Of a DNA stretch of 64,000 nt, positions 23,060 through 34,550 are shown piece by piece. Under the pieces are notes generated by a model. It searched no databases, was not told where the DNA came from, and saw nothing but the letters and a program-made list of their open reading frames with translations. Numbering within the stretch: position 1 is the stretch's first letter; the number at the start of each line of letters is the position of its first letter. Made by a program: the position numbers and the translations under genes. Source of the stretch: Kitagawia praeruptora. Lineage: Eukaryota > Streptophyta > Magnoliopsida > Apiales > Apiaceae. The DNA lies in the NCBI GenBank assembly GCA_037693485.1, contig CM075348.1, positions 29,878,501-29,942,500 on the forward strand, read 5' to 3'.

Positions 23060-23614
23060 CTAATTGTATATTTTTCCTTCGCCTTTTTAGGCTAATTTGT
23101 TCTTTTTTAATTAATGAAATCAAGGCCTTCGGGAACTTTTTTGTTTCACATTGTTTATTGGGCAAAAATTCGGATTTAAGTTACTTTTTTTTCCTATGCA
23201 TGTGCAATTTTTGGATTTTTAAGTAACTTGTATTTCCTTTTGCTTAAACAATTTTTATATTTTTGGCCATCCTCTTAGAGGTTTTCTGGCTGGGTGTTCC
23301 TATACTCGAAGCTTTCTTTACTTGGAGTAATTTTCGGAAATTCAATGTTTCGGGCAAAGTCTCTTCGGACATTGCCTCGTGTTGCCCCCGAGTCGTAGTT
23401 CGGCCGAAGGATTCTTTTTTCGGTTTTGGGCGAATCCTGCCTCCCGAAGACCTTTTGGGCGAACTGGGACTTGTGTTTCGGGTTTTTCCTTTTTTTTGTT
23501 CCCAACCGAGCAATGCTTCGGCCATTAGGGTTGAATAATCGATAGAAATATAAATGGGCCAAACAAAATCAAGCCTTTATTGATAATCGAAATTGAAAAT
23601 TTTCTTACAAAAGC
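23060..23614. other. Spacer between the aORF copies and the end of Tat-2 pol
   Basis: It contains the second copy (23340-23472) of the duplicated 'cttcgg'-rich block. The pol frame ends at 23615. No separate gene. Confidence 0.6.
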
Positions 23615-25483
23615 TTACTGATAATATTTGCGTAATCGGGAAGCATGCCACGTGTTTTTGATCGGACTTCCATCTAGTTCAGTTAGTTTGTAAGTCCCTG
23701 GTCGAACGACTTGGTTGATCATATTGGGCCCTTCCTAGTTTGGCTGAAGCTTCCCTTGCTTGTTTGGCATAGAAGTTGCTAATTCCCGAAGGACTAAATC
23801 ACCAACTTTAAAAGACCTTTTCTTTACTCCTGAGTCATAGTATTGAGTAGTTTGCTAGTGATTTCTTAGGTGTGCCACTTCTCTGGCCTCTTCCAACAAG
23901 TCCACATTAGCTCGGAGGCCTAACTCGTTTACTTCGAGGTTAAAAACTTTGCTTCGGTATGATTCTAGGCCGACTTCCACTGGGACCATTGCATCGGTGC
24001 CATATGCCAGACTGAAAGGAGTTTCTCCGGTTGAAGATCTTGGTGTAGTGCGATAAGCCCACAGCATATACGGTAACTCCTCAACCCATAACCCTTTAGC
24101 TTCACCGAGCCTCTTTTTTATCCCATCAAAGATGATTTTGTTTGCGGCTTCTACTGCCCCATTTCCTTGTGGGTGACCAACCGAACTGAATTTCTGTTGA
24201 ATCCCGAAGAAAGCTAAAAACTTCTTGAATTTCTTTCCGATTTGATCTTTAAAAACCTTGTTGATCATCTTCTGAAAGGTGGCCCCCGCGTTTTTTAAGC
24301 TGAAAGGCATAACAATGAAAGCATATGTTCCTTTCGGAGTGATGAATGCTGTTTTGGGGATGTCGTCAGATTTCATGGCGATTTGATGGTAACCGGAGAA
24401 GGCGTCTAGGAAACTCAGAATTGCATACCCTGATGTAGCATCAATAAGTTGGTCGATGTTGGGAAGCAGGTAATGGTCTTTCGGGCAGGCGAGATTGAGA
24501 TCGGTGTAATCAACACACATCCTCCATTTGCCATTTGCTTTTTTGACCACTACCACATTGGCTAACCATTCGGGGTATTTGATCTCTTCGATAAAATCTG
24601 CTTCCAAAAGCTTTTCCACCTCTGTCTGAATTACCTCTTGCCTTTCCATGGCGAAGTTTCTCTTTTTCTGCTTGACTGTCTTGGCACCTTCTTTCACATT
24701 CAAACTGTGTTGGGCAATGCTCGGGTCAAGTCCGGGCATGTCTTTGAGACCCTAGGCAAATATGTCGTGGTATTCTCGAATCACAGCAATCACCTTTGCT
24801 TTCAATTCTTCGTTCATGTTCCTCCCAATGCGGATCATTCGACCAGAGGTGCCTGCATATAATTCGATCTCTTCGGTCTCCACCGCTGGTTCGGCTATCG
24901 GATTTGAGAGATTGTCCCCAAAATTTTCTAGCTCAATGTTCATAGCGTGGTGAATGCTTCCGGATTGATCGTTCATACGCCTTTTCTTCTTCCCCTCTTC
25001 TTCGGATCTGTCTAGATCTTCTAGCATAATGATCCTGGCTGCCTTTTGATCTCCTTTCATTTCGCCGGTGCCATGATCGGTAGGGAATTTTAATTTCAGA
25101 TGGGGTATCGAAGCTATAGCTTGGAAAGTCGTTAAGGTAGGGCGCCCGAGGATGCCATTGTATGGGCTATCCACTCGGACGACATAAAATTTCACCTGTT
25201 TTTCCACAGTGCAGGGAGGTTTGCCCAATATTAGAGACAATATGATCGTTCCCTCGATCGGAACTGGTGAGTTGCCAAAGCCATAGAGTGGGGGTTCGTT
25301 GCAAGACTCCAGTTGTTCTCCCCCCAAATTCATTTTTTCATAAGTCCGGTGATACAAAATGTTGACCGAACTACCAACGTCTATCAGTACCTTCCATACT
25401 TTGTTCTGCCCGATGATCAGATTTACTACCAAAGGGTCTTCATGCGGCCAAATGACATCTTCGTAGTCTTCTTCAGTGAACAT
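23615..25483 (-). pseudogene. pol: Tat-2 pol with an in-frame RT-integrase deletion
   Basis: The protease region (25483-24752) has IDVGSSVNIL, with Val after the catalytic Asp where Tat-1 and Tat-3 have Asn. A TAG near 24752 replaces a Trp codon. RT then reads well (CVDYTDLNLACPKD, SFLDAFSGYHQ, MPFSLKNAGATFQ) up to about 24230. There it passes without a frame break into the integrase at GIQQKFSSVGHPQGNGAVEAAN. The RT YxDD motif, both RNases H, the integrase zinc-binding region and its first two catalytic Asp residues are gone. Two more stops (near 23855 and 23680) precede the conserved end RLRKYYQ at 23618. Confidence 0.88.
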
Positions 25484-25495
25484 GATGGGCTGCGG

Positions 25496-26950
25496 CTATT
25501 TGCCCTGTGCAGTATGTTGATACAGATTGTATACTTGTCGTGCATACCTCTTTTTGGCCGTTTTGCTACAACGATCCAGTACCGTACCCCCCATGATTGT
25601 CCTTACCTCCCCTCTATATCGGGGGACTTCGTCTCTTTCCCTTTGCCTAGGGTTGTCCTCCTCTTCATTCCGATTTCTGGCCTCTTTCGAGCCTGAGTCA
25701 TTCCTCTTTGGCTCTAAACGGTCCCTTAAATCTTTAACAAATTGATTTAGGTGGCCTATTTTTACCATTCTTTCTATAAATCTCTTCAGATGAAAACATT
25801 CATCCGTGTTGTGGCTTTTGTCTTGGTGGTAATCACAGTACTTATTCCCGTTCCTCTTATGATCAGGCACCCTAAGCTTTGCCGGCCTTCGGAAATCAGG
25901 CCTGCCTTTGATTTCGTTCAGTATCTTGGAGATGGGAGTGTTTAGTGGGGTAAATACCATTGGCTCCCTCTCTATCTTCGAATCATTTCTTCTATCATTC
26001 CTTCAATAATTATCACGCTTGTCATCTTTCCTTCGGTCGTTCTTCCCCTGACTGCCCTTTCTTCGGCTATCTTTGGACGATTCTTTGTAACCGTCGATAG
26101 ACTCCATTTTCCTTCTGATACTTTCTCCTCGGATATAGATGTCGTTTAGAGACTTCGGGGGAACGTCATATAAGGACGACCGAAGCTTTCTCCCTTTAAC
26201 TGAGTCGAGGCCAGCCGTCAGAAATCCTGCTGCCTTGACTTTATCCAGGTTGGTTACCATGCCAGCTTCTTCTTTAAAACGAGCTAGGTAGTCCCCCAAC
26301 TCTTCATTGGATCTTTGGTGACAATGGATGAGTGATTCGGTATCCTTTTCTCTTCGGCAAAGATGGGAGTAATGCCTCAAGAACTTGCTTTTTAGTCGAT
26401 CGTAAGAAGGTATGGATCTAGGTCTCATCGATCGATACCACAAGGAGGCGGAACCCTTCAAATAAGTTTTAAACATTTTGCAGAGCATAATATCATCATG
26501 GCCCATTCCTGTCATCAAACTTTCTTACTTTTCACAGTGATCTTCTGGGTCTCCCTTGCCACTAAATTCGGTCATTTCTGGGTCTCCCCGAACATACATT
26601 TTTCCATTCTTCGAAGCCTGTCTTTCCATTGAGAGCCTGTTCCTTCTTCCTCTAGGTCCGAAGGATCTTGGGACGGGTGTAAGGAATGTGTGTCAGATTC
26701 TGAAGACTCTCCCTGGTGAGGTCGAGACCTTTTTTCTCTTCGGCTTCTAGAAGCGGTTCTCTAACTCAACCTCTTCGCGCCAGAGTTTTATGGCCTCCAA
26801 CCTTAACTCATCGGCCTTCTTTTGCAAGGCTCGTTTCTTTGCTCCTTGGGATCCTTCCGCTTCAATGGCTTTTCCTTTCTCCTTCTGTTGCCTAATTTCT
26901 TCGGAGTTAGGAGTTTCTGTATTGAGATTTTCGGAATCCTCTGGTAACAT
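25496..26950 (-). pseudogene. gag: Tat-2 gag (broken)
   Basis: Open pieces 26950-26747 (basic N-terminus), 26518-26003 (capsid-like domain with LKGSASLWYRSM and ELGDYLARFKEE) and 25960-25496 (zinc knuckle CDYHQDKSHNTDEC and the lead-in to protease). The last two pieces and pol share one frame and are split only by stop codons: TAA near 26525, TGA near 26003 and TAG near 25496. The first piece is in another frame. Confidence 0.82.
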
Positions 26951-26972
26951 GGTTCACAAAAGAAGCTTATAC

Positions 26973-26993
26973 GTTCCCACAGACGGCGCCAAA
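26973..26993 (-). other. Primer binding site of Tat-2
   Basis: The minus strand reads TTTGGCGCCGTCTGTGGGAA next to the 5' LTR, a frequent PBS of Tat-lineage elements. It differs from the PBS of Tat-1 and Tat-3. Confidence 0.85.
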
Positions 26994-27423
26994 TGTCAGG
27001 ACTCAAAATATGCCTCGGTCACACCAACCTTCGGTATGCCAGGAACAAGTTTCAATAACTCCTGCAAAGAGAAGAATGCGAGGGAATTACCCCCGATTCA
27101 CCTCCGGTGTGAGAATCAGTAGAATGTGATGGAAACGTAAATGTAAAGCCTTATGTAAACCAGTGTATTTCAGAGTGTGTGTGATTGTGTTTATCACCTG
27201 ACAATTGAGTCTTATTATATTGTGTCCAGGAGTATACCGTTGTTGATTCTCTTGATTCTCAGTTATGGAGGGCAATAAATGTTTAAGGCATTACACTGAT
27301 AACGGTCGACTGTTTCATTAGCGACTTTGGCCGGGCTGATCGGATGGGCTTAATCCTTTCACATAGATCCAAAGGATTTATTGGATTGGGCCCCAAATAC
27401 TTATAATATTGGGCCCCCTAACA
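26994..27423 (-). repeat. 5' LTR of Tat-2
   Basis: 430 bp, followed by the TSD ATTAT. The TATA-like word of the other LTR is altered here ('cttattatattg'). Confidence 0.95.
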
Positions 27424-27539
27424 ATTATTTTTAAAATAAATAAATACCAGAAAACACACCAACTTTGGCCAGTTAGCAACATGAGACACGTAGAAAATGG
27501 ATTCTATCAAAAAATTAATAAGTTAACGATAATGAGCTG

Positions 27540-27665
27540 AATGATGATATCTCCTCCCCAATCACTATCACTATATCCAACAAGTTTTTTATTGTTAGAA
27601 CAAGAATAAAACATCCCAAAATTTAGTGTACCTTTGATATATCGAAGAATCCTAACTTTGATCAT
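27540..27665 (-). pseudogene. Ty1/copia RNase H fragment
   Basis: The minus-strand frame contains RILRYIKGTLNFG and LVGYSDSDWGGD, the conserved junction of copia RT and RNase H. Both sides are unrelated sequence, so it is a short remnant. Confidence 0.8.
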
Positions 27666-27826
27666 AGGTTTATAAATGGGTTTCCTTCGCAAGCAAGATC
27701 GAATCTTGATAGGAAGAATGACACCTTGCACCTCTATTGAGTAATGCCTGAGTCGTAATGGAGGAGTTAAGAGAAGGAGAAATCCGATTGAAGATATGGT
27801 TTCGTCCAACATATAAACTTTGTTGG

Positions 27827-28150
27827 AAGAAAGGATATCACACTCAACTTACACAAGAGAAGGATATAGGAGAAGAATCTTTGATTCTTACTCACTCACA
27901 CATTTCGGAATAGAATATATGAATTCTTACGCATACACACTTTGGAGAAGAATTTATTACTACTCAATTTCTAAATGACATATTACATGGTTTTATATAG
28001 GACTTCGTAGAAGGATCCGCACACTTACTTAAATGCTAGACTACTAGAACTTTTTATGCATAGTTCTAGATATTACATGCATTTAGACCAAAACATTGAA
28101 CATAGAAAATATAAGTACATGTACCAAAAATAATCAAGAATCACCCACAC
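27827..28150 (-). repeat. Possible copia LTR remnant
   Basis: On the minus strand it has a promoter-like CCTATATAAAACC near 28000 and ends CTTCCAACA near 27830, adjacent to the copia fragment. No second copy is in the window. Confidence 0.35.
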
Positions 28151-28875
28151 AATTCTACTCCGTCCAAATTATATTTTATTTTAACAGTTATATATTGTCT
28201 TTAATAAATATTCTGTTAGGAATATAGCAATTTTAATTCGGAAAACAAACTACTAATATCAATTGTTCACTTCCTAGAATGAGAACATGACATAAATTTC
28301 TACTGAGGTTAAATCATCGTCAGTAAAAAGTGTGCAGTTCAATCAAGGTCACTCCATGCAACATAAGCCATGGTTGCGAGGAGTACACAATTAACCGCTT
28401 CTCTTAGTGCTCCCCAACTGCATGCCATCAATCAGGGTAATGCCGTCAATCAGGGTAATGCTAATTTCAACAACAATTTGAAGAAGAAAAAAAAAGTATG
28501 TTTTAATGATTTTTAAAGTATAAAAATCCTGCGAAGTGTATATATATATAGGCCTTTGCTCCATAAAGAACACTCTTATATAACAAACAATAAAGAACAC
28601 TATAAAATCATTTATTCCAATAGATCCATTGGCCCCGCCAGGGGCACCCAATACAAAAAGTTCTTATTTTTTTAGGCTCTATCCATCCAGCAAAAAAAAA
28701 AAAATGAAAATTTTACTGTAAATAATTGTCTCTGATGGAGTTCAAATTTGAACTTGAGTCGCTTTACAAAAATGATTCTCTGTGGGTGTTTAAATAACAA
28801 ACAAGTATATTTAACAAAAGACCACCTGGACAGATAATGCTATTTTAGCTAGCTTGCCTATTGTGTAGAACAATC
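28151..28875. other. Non-coding stretch with an 18-bp direct repeat
   Basis: 'tcaatcagggtaatgc' is tandemly repeated at 28428-28461. Other than A runs (28692-28704) nothing is recognised. Confidence 0.45.
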
Positions 28876-31275
28876 AAGTACACAACTTCCCTGTATGTCT
28901 AAACCCAACAGCCCCCTTCCTTCCTTTCTTCTCCAATTCTTCGTTTTCAAACCAAACACAACTCCCATTCCCGTTCCTCTCTTTTCTGTCTCAAATCCCT
29001 TTTCCCTAGTTTTGTTTCGATTTGATGGTTTTCCCGAGTTTGGTTTTGAAATCGATGTATAATTACTGCTGTTTATAAATTAATTGTAGTGTTCACAGTG
29101 ATTTGTTTAGAGTATTTGAATTGGTTCAAATTGACTAGTGGGTTTGCTGAACTTTATGTATTGTGCTTCGCGTTGCTGCCAAGATTGTTTGTGGAGTTTT
29201 GACTGGGTTCTTTGCGTGTTTAGGAGTGTGAAGTTGTAGAGTTCTGAGTTCGGTTACGATTAGTTCTAGTTCGTTGATTTTGTTTGTCGTTGGTTGAGAT
29301 GAGTTTTGTGTGTAGTTGTCTTCTTGCATCGCTGAGTTGTAGTTACCGAGTTAACTCGGTTCGATGATTCTGAGTTTGCTAAGTTCGCGTTTTTTATTAC
29401 TGACTGTTGTTTGTTTGGTTTCTTAATTGTTTCCGCGATTGTGCTTGTCCTGCTCGTTAAATGTCTTCGTTTTGTTTTAGTTTCGGGTCTGTTTAATCTG
29501 TTTTGCTGATTTTGTTGAGTCCAAGTCTGTGTTCTGAGTTTGAGTCGTTATTGCAGTTGTGAGTTTACCAGGCTGTAATCGAATGGGTCTGTTGTGTTTG
29601 CAGCATTCTTGTACTGTTTGCCCGAGTTCGCGAATTTGTGTCTAAGCTGAGTTCTTGTTCTGTTTTCGTTACTGAGTTGCTGTGTAGTTGTCCTAGTTTT
29701 TAGTGTAGTTAAGTTTTGTAACGTCATATGTAATTAAAACTTTATAAGAACATCTCCAACCATGTTTAACCCTAGCTAAAAATAATTAAAACATTCTATA
29801 AATAAAAAATATAGAGATTATGTAAAAAAAAATCAACTCCAATGGATCATTTCCGTTGCCTATATTTTTAGCCAATATCTATATTTTTTGTCATGTTGGC
29901 TATATTTGTTGAACCTCTAGAGACCTGTAAGAAGATTACACATCATCTCTTGCCATATTCAAATGATATATTCTATTTATAATAACTTAAAATAATAATA
30001 ACATACCATTTTTAAAATATAGCCGATCAATATAGCCAATACCATCGAAGCACAACGCCTTACAGGTTCAGTAAATTTTACATAATCAATATTTTCTATC
30101 ATTTTAGCCAACCACTTTAACCAACCCCATTGGAGATGCTCTAAATTTTAAAACGGTAGTTTTAATACTCAAATCAATTAAGTTGCATGTTTATTTCTAA
30201 TTGATTTGCTCATTAATATATTACTTGATTTGCTCGATTGATTATTATGATTGCTTTTAACATGCATATGTGCTTTAATTTGTGGAAAAATTTTAATTTT
30301 AATATTTGGTAAATTATATTTATTAATCTCATTTATCTCTAATTGTCATTCTTTTAATTTAATGCGTATATAATTGTCATTCCTTAATTGCATCCTAGTC
30401 ATTTATATCTTTCATAAATCCTTCAATTATGCTCTTATTGACATACTTTGAATAAGTCAATATTTATTGTGCTATTAAATCACTCTTATATTTTAATTGG
30501 TTTTGTGTACCATGAATGTTTTATTCATTGGAGGCCATGATTGATGGCATATATACCTTTATGGAGTAAATTTGTGCCATAATTGGTGGCTTGTCAAATT
30601 TTGTGGAGTTTTTTTTGAATGATTTGGAGTGAATTTTTAATGTGCATGTTTTTGTAACGGTTGCAATTATGTTTTCACCTTAATGACTATATTTTAATGA
30701 ATTTAAATATTTTCTTTTATAAATAAATGTGTCCGCTTAAGGAAAAGTTTGGGATCTAGGTGTATGTCTAACCAAAGGTATTCCCTTTGGTTGGGACTTT
30801 TTAGTATAGAGTTGAATGACAATATAGGAACTCAATCTAGTGTTTGTTTTAAATGGATTTTGATTGTTTTTTGTTATATAAATTACAGGTTAGCTTTTAA
30901 TTTGGCGGAAGGAAATGGACTGAAACAAAAGTTTTGAAGATAGCTATTCGACAATTTGCGGTTAAGGGAGTTGGTGGACACACGTTTTGGCAAGATACAC
31001 ATTTTTATGGAAGAATTCTTTGTTTGGAGTGCCGATTATGGTTTTGCTTTAGGCATTTTTTTCTCCCATTTTTGTAGTTGTATTTCCCTTTCGGGTGATT
31101 TTCTTTTCGGACTTAAAGGTTCTATTGTCTAAATGTCCGAGGGCAACATGCGTGTCTTTCGGTTAGATAATAAACTTTTTTGAATGAAAGAAACCCCTTC
31201 TTACGAATATTGTAGATACAATTCATTTATGGAATATATTCCCTTTGACAAAAAAAAAAAGTACACAACTTCCCT
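28876..31275 (+). mobile_element. Poly-A retroposon with 17-bp target-site duplication
   Basis: AAGTACACAACTTCCCT flanks the insert at 28876-28892 and 31259-31275. The insert (28893-31258) ends in an A run (31250-31260), the signature of LINE-mediated retroposition. It has a pyrimidine-rich, UTR-like start and a 3' end with 'ataataaac' and 'gaatgaaag' near 31170. I see no RT or other recognisable protein, so it is a retroposed non-coding transcript or a non-autonomous LINE/SINE-like element. A Tourist-like MITE lies within. Confidence 0.75.
29748..30141. mobile_element. Tourist-like MITE (PIF/Harbinger type)
   Basis: 394 bp with ends GAACATCTCCAA and TTGGAGATGCTC, flanked by TAA on both sides (29745-29747, 30142-30144). 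No ORF. The internal words 'atatagccaat' and 'ccttacaggtt' recur in the remnant at 62216-62480. Confidence 0.75.
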
Positions 31276-31389
31276 CAACTTTTTACTTCGCGGAAAACAT
31301 AGCATAAAGCTAAGAAACAGTGTTGACAAAGTTGTTTTTATTGCTTAAAACTTACAGGTTTACACATATTCATTTGAATGATGCAGCCA
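31276..31389. other. Spacer between retroposon and palindrome
   Basis: No gene or repeat recognised. Confidence 0.4.
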
Positions 31390-31507
31390 CCAGAAACTAG
31401 GAAAAAAAGTGTTTTATATCAAAGTGTCCACCGTTCTCGCCAAAAACTATCAATTGACTACCCGATCTCCACGGGAACTCGTTTTAGCCACTATAATCAT
31501 TATATAT

Positions 31508-32666
31508 ATGGGTTAATTGGCTTATTCATCATTGAACTGAACCTCAACTTGCAAGTGGATAATTGAACTCAAAAAGTTTGCAGTCAACTCATCATACTAA
31601 TTAAAACTTGCAATCTCATAACTGCCGTTAACTCATTTTTCGGGACTGACGGAAAAATGACGTGGCAAGCTGACGTGGCAAGAATTTTAATGGGTAAAAT
31701 GGCTAATTCATAACTGAACTGATCATCAACTTGCAGATGGATAATTGAACTCAAAAAGGTTGCAATCAACTCATCAATTAGTGTTATAAAAATATTCTAA
31801 ACAATAATATATAAAAATATATGATGGAACGATATTTTTTACTTATATTTAGTGTTATAAAAATATTCTAAACAACTAACTTATTAAACTAGCTCTTTAG
31901 CCTGTGCAAAGAACGTAAATGTGCACCCTCCAAATTTTAATTATTTATTGATTTTCAAAAATATATATAATATATCAGTATGTTGTACGAGATAGTTAAT
32001 ATTTGTAATATTCATCTTGTGAAGCTAATCATTGGCCATATATAAATTTTATATATTTTTTACTTATTAAATATAATGTATAAATTTTTTTCTAATATTT
32101 GAGTTTAGATAATATGGAGTACAAGAGATTTACGTATTATATATATCTGTGTGTCTGAGAAAGAGAGAGATGGATGAATTTCTCACAATTTTATACCACC
32201 TAAAATCTAATTTTGTGATCACCTTTTGTGCTTGTAATTAATTCGGTTAATCGCAAATTAAACTTTTTTTGTCTAAGACACAAGTAGACATATAAGTCAT
32301 ATGAACATGTTTGTTCAAGTACAAATTGTAATATAAAAATATTGAAATACTATTAAATAATGAGATATGTGTGTGTTTTAATGTGTAATTTCAGTTATCT
32401 AGTTGCAAACCTTTTGAGTTCAATTACCTATTTGCAAGTTGAGGGTTAGTTCAGTTATGAATTAGCCATTTTATCCCTTACCTGTACAAAATTAACGGAC
32501 CTCCGTTAAAAGTCAACGAAAGTTAACGGTCGTGCAAGTTTTTAATAGTTTAATTATGAGATTGCAAGGTTTAATTAGTTTAATGACGTTAATGCAAGTT
32601 TTTTGAGTTCGATTACCCAACTGCAAGTTGAGCACGAGTTCAGTTATGAAATAGCCAATTAACCCT
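31508..32666. mobile_element. Long-TIR DNA element (MULE-like), non-autonomous
   Basis: The inverted arms begin GGGTTAATTGGC at 31517 and end GCCAATTAACCC at about 32664, extending about 130 bp. A second inverted pair on the same theme lies inside (31692-31780 and 32395-32475, 'gggtaaaatggctaattcat' and its complement). Long, internally repeated TIRs without ORFs suggest a Mutator-like origin, but no 9-bp TSD was verified. Confidence 0.5.
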
Positions 32667-32880
32667 TATATATATCACTCTGTTAAATCTTGAAAAATAA
32701 TTAACAGAAAAGTTAATGGAATCCTAATCAACAGATGATGTGCGAGTCACATGGATTACAAAAAAGAACTATAGCCGAAGATTAAAAAGAAATATACAAA
32801 GATTGTAGCAAACACATCATCTGTTTATTAGCTTTTCCATTAATATTTTTTCAAGATTTAACAGTGTGATATATATAGTG
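32667..32880. mobile_element. MITE with ~40-bp inverted ends
   Basis: 'cactctgttaaatcttgaaaaa' from 32676 is matched in reverse complement at 32847-32869, with further pairing inwards (gatgatgtg against cacatcatc). It lies inside the right side of the larger palindrome. Confidence 0.6.
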
Positions 32881-33011
32881 ATTATAGTGGCTTAAATGAG
32901 TACCCGTGGAGATCGGGTAGTCACTTGATAGTTTTTGATAAGAATGGTGGTCACTTTGATATAATACCCGAAAAAAAATAACCCATTAGCAACGAAATAC
33001 TAGAATACGAT

Positions 33012-33770
33012 ATGTTAAAGATCAATGTTCATGCCACTTTCACCACCAATTCTAGACCAAACAGAAACGACTCCGGGATAGGCGCGATATACAGAAACTC
33101 GGAAGGGAAAATGGAGCAACTCACAGTTGGAACTATCCCATACTTAACCAAACTAGGAAATCAGTTATGGGCCTTTTTTGTGGCCCTTCTTCGAGCTTTT
33201 TCTGAGGGCTACCGTGAGATCGAACTGGAAACTGACAACCTAGATGCATACCTAATCCTCAAACACTTCGACATTGGAGCTCCGTCGGCTATATACGACA
33301 TAGCATCTCAGATCGTCATAAGGCTCAAAGACAAACGATGGAAATGCAAATTATCATACGTGTACCCAACAAGAAACAAAGTGGCTCGCTATCTTGCTAA
33401 CCTCGGGCTAATTGCATCAGACAGACTTTACACATTCAACAGGCTAGTCGGAGGTGTGGAAGATCTTCTCAACTGGGACATGGGTATGGGCATCGATCAC
33501 CCAGACTTCCAGGATGTCTATCTCCCTACTGCAGCAACTGATCCGGTTAACTTCGATGTGGTGGCAAATCTTTCAGACCAACTCAACGATCTAGGCCTAG
33601 GTCAGGTCGACGCTTCAGAGATAGTTAATCTTGATGTTGCTCTTAATGCGGACGTACTCCAGGAAAATGGCGGGTTCGAGGAAGACTTCTTTCATGGAGG
33701 TTTGGTTTATCATGAGAATCAGGGCAACAATATGTTTGAAGGAGACACACCTCTGGATGAGGTGGACTAG
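33012..33770 (+). pseudogene. LINE-type RNase H-like domain protein
   Basis: 252 aa. The N-terminal ~140 residues have the layout of the RNase H-like (RVT_3) domain found at the end of plant LINE polyproteins and in related plant genes: INV.ATF, GIGAIYRN, LWAFFVALLRAFSEGYREIELETD, ARYLANLG. The first catalytic Asp is replaced by His (INVHATF) and the catalytic Glu by Gln (NQLWAF), so it should be inactive. The C-terminus is acidic with no known domain. The sequence continues to 33950, where Tat-3 is inserted, and resumes at 55159 with a poly-A end. No LINE RT is visible upstream. Confidence 0.6.
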
Positions 33771-33950
33771 TGTATGAATCCCTATTGCTTTCAGATGTCC
33801 TCGATGTTAGTTTTTGGTTCAAGTACGACTACAGTTGCAGTCTTTTGTTAGTAACCTTAAGGAATTCTGGGTTCTTACCTTAAGGTTTACTCGCCAGGTC
33901 TTGCCCCTTCGAGGGAAGGCCTTATGTATTAGGTTGTGTGTTTTGGGTCT
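33771..33950 (+). other. 3' UTR of the LINE-like unit
   Basis: Non-coding; ends in GGTCT (33946-33950), the left TSD of Tat-3. Continues at 55159. Confidence 0.55.
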
Positions 33951-34278
33951 TGTTGGATCATGAAGCCCAAGTGATATAATTTGTATTTAGAGTAATAGAA
34001 TGATTTAGATTGTATTAGGCCCATTAACACTTGTATTCATAATAGGGCCCAGAAGCCCACAAATGTAAACTTAGTGGCCAAGTAAATTAGGGGACCCACT
34101 AGGAATCCCCTATATATACCAAACAAACCCCACTTGTAAAGGGGTTGGCAATTTGTAAATTAGAGAGAGAAACCTCCCTTAAGGAGAGAAATACTTTAAT
34201 AAATATTATCTAAATCTATTCTTAGATCTTTTCCTAAATCTCATAGTCTATGTTATAATCACGATTAACTTTCCATCA
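33951..34278 (+). repeat. 5' LTR of Tat-3
   Basis: 328 bp, TGTTGGATCATGAAGCCC to TTTCCATCA. It has a TATA-like TATATATA at 34111-34118. Confidence 0.95.
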
Positions 34279-34280
34279 TT

Positions 34281-34298
34281 TTGGCGCTAGAAGGAGCT
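34281..34298 (+). other. Primer binding site of Tat-3
   Basis: TTGGCGCTAGAAGGAGCT two bases after the LTR, the same site as in Tat-1. Confidence 0.8.
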
Positions 34299-34550
34299 CT
34301 TTAATTTAAAATTCCAACCAAAAATGGAAGTGAATGAGTCGATGATTGAACAAATCGGGGAAAAAATGGAGATGTTAACGGCCCCTCGAGCTGGGGACCA
34401 AACGGCACCTCCTCCCCTAAAACCTAGATAGTTATTTCCAGCAATAGAAAATATTGTAGGTGGATCCAAACGACCCATCGAACCGGAGCATTTGGATGTA
34501 AGACGAAAGGCGCAGCCAGATACTCGCATGAGGGTCACCACAGACAGATG

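Larger units (their letters stand above)
12098..27423 (-). mobile_element. Tat-lineage Ty3/gypsy retrotransposon 2 (decayed, with nested LARD-1)
   Basis: Matching LTRs at 12098-12543 and 26994-27423 are flanked by the TSD ATTAT (12093-12097 and 27424-27428). The PBS beside the right LTR gives minus-strand polarity. gag and pol run from 26950 to 23615. Downstream of pol, on the opposite strand, lies a spliced aORF (19541-21720) with a partial second copy (about 22380-23059). LARD-1 (12780-19540) is inserted between the PPT and the aORF. Pol has lost the RT active site, both RNases H and most of integrase, so the copy is dead; the LTRs differ by several substitutions and a 16-bp indel. Confidence 0.93.
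31390..32985. repeat. 1.6-kb nested inverted-repeat structure
   Basis: The outer arms, 31390-31505 and 32870-32985, are inverted copies (for example 'ctacccgatctccacggg' against 'cccgtggagatcgggtag'). Inside are the ends of a TIR element and a MITE. No coding sequence. Confidence 0.75.
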
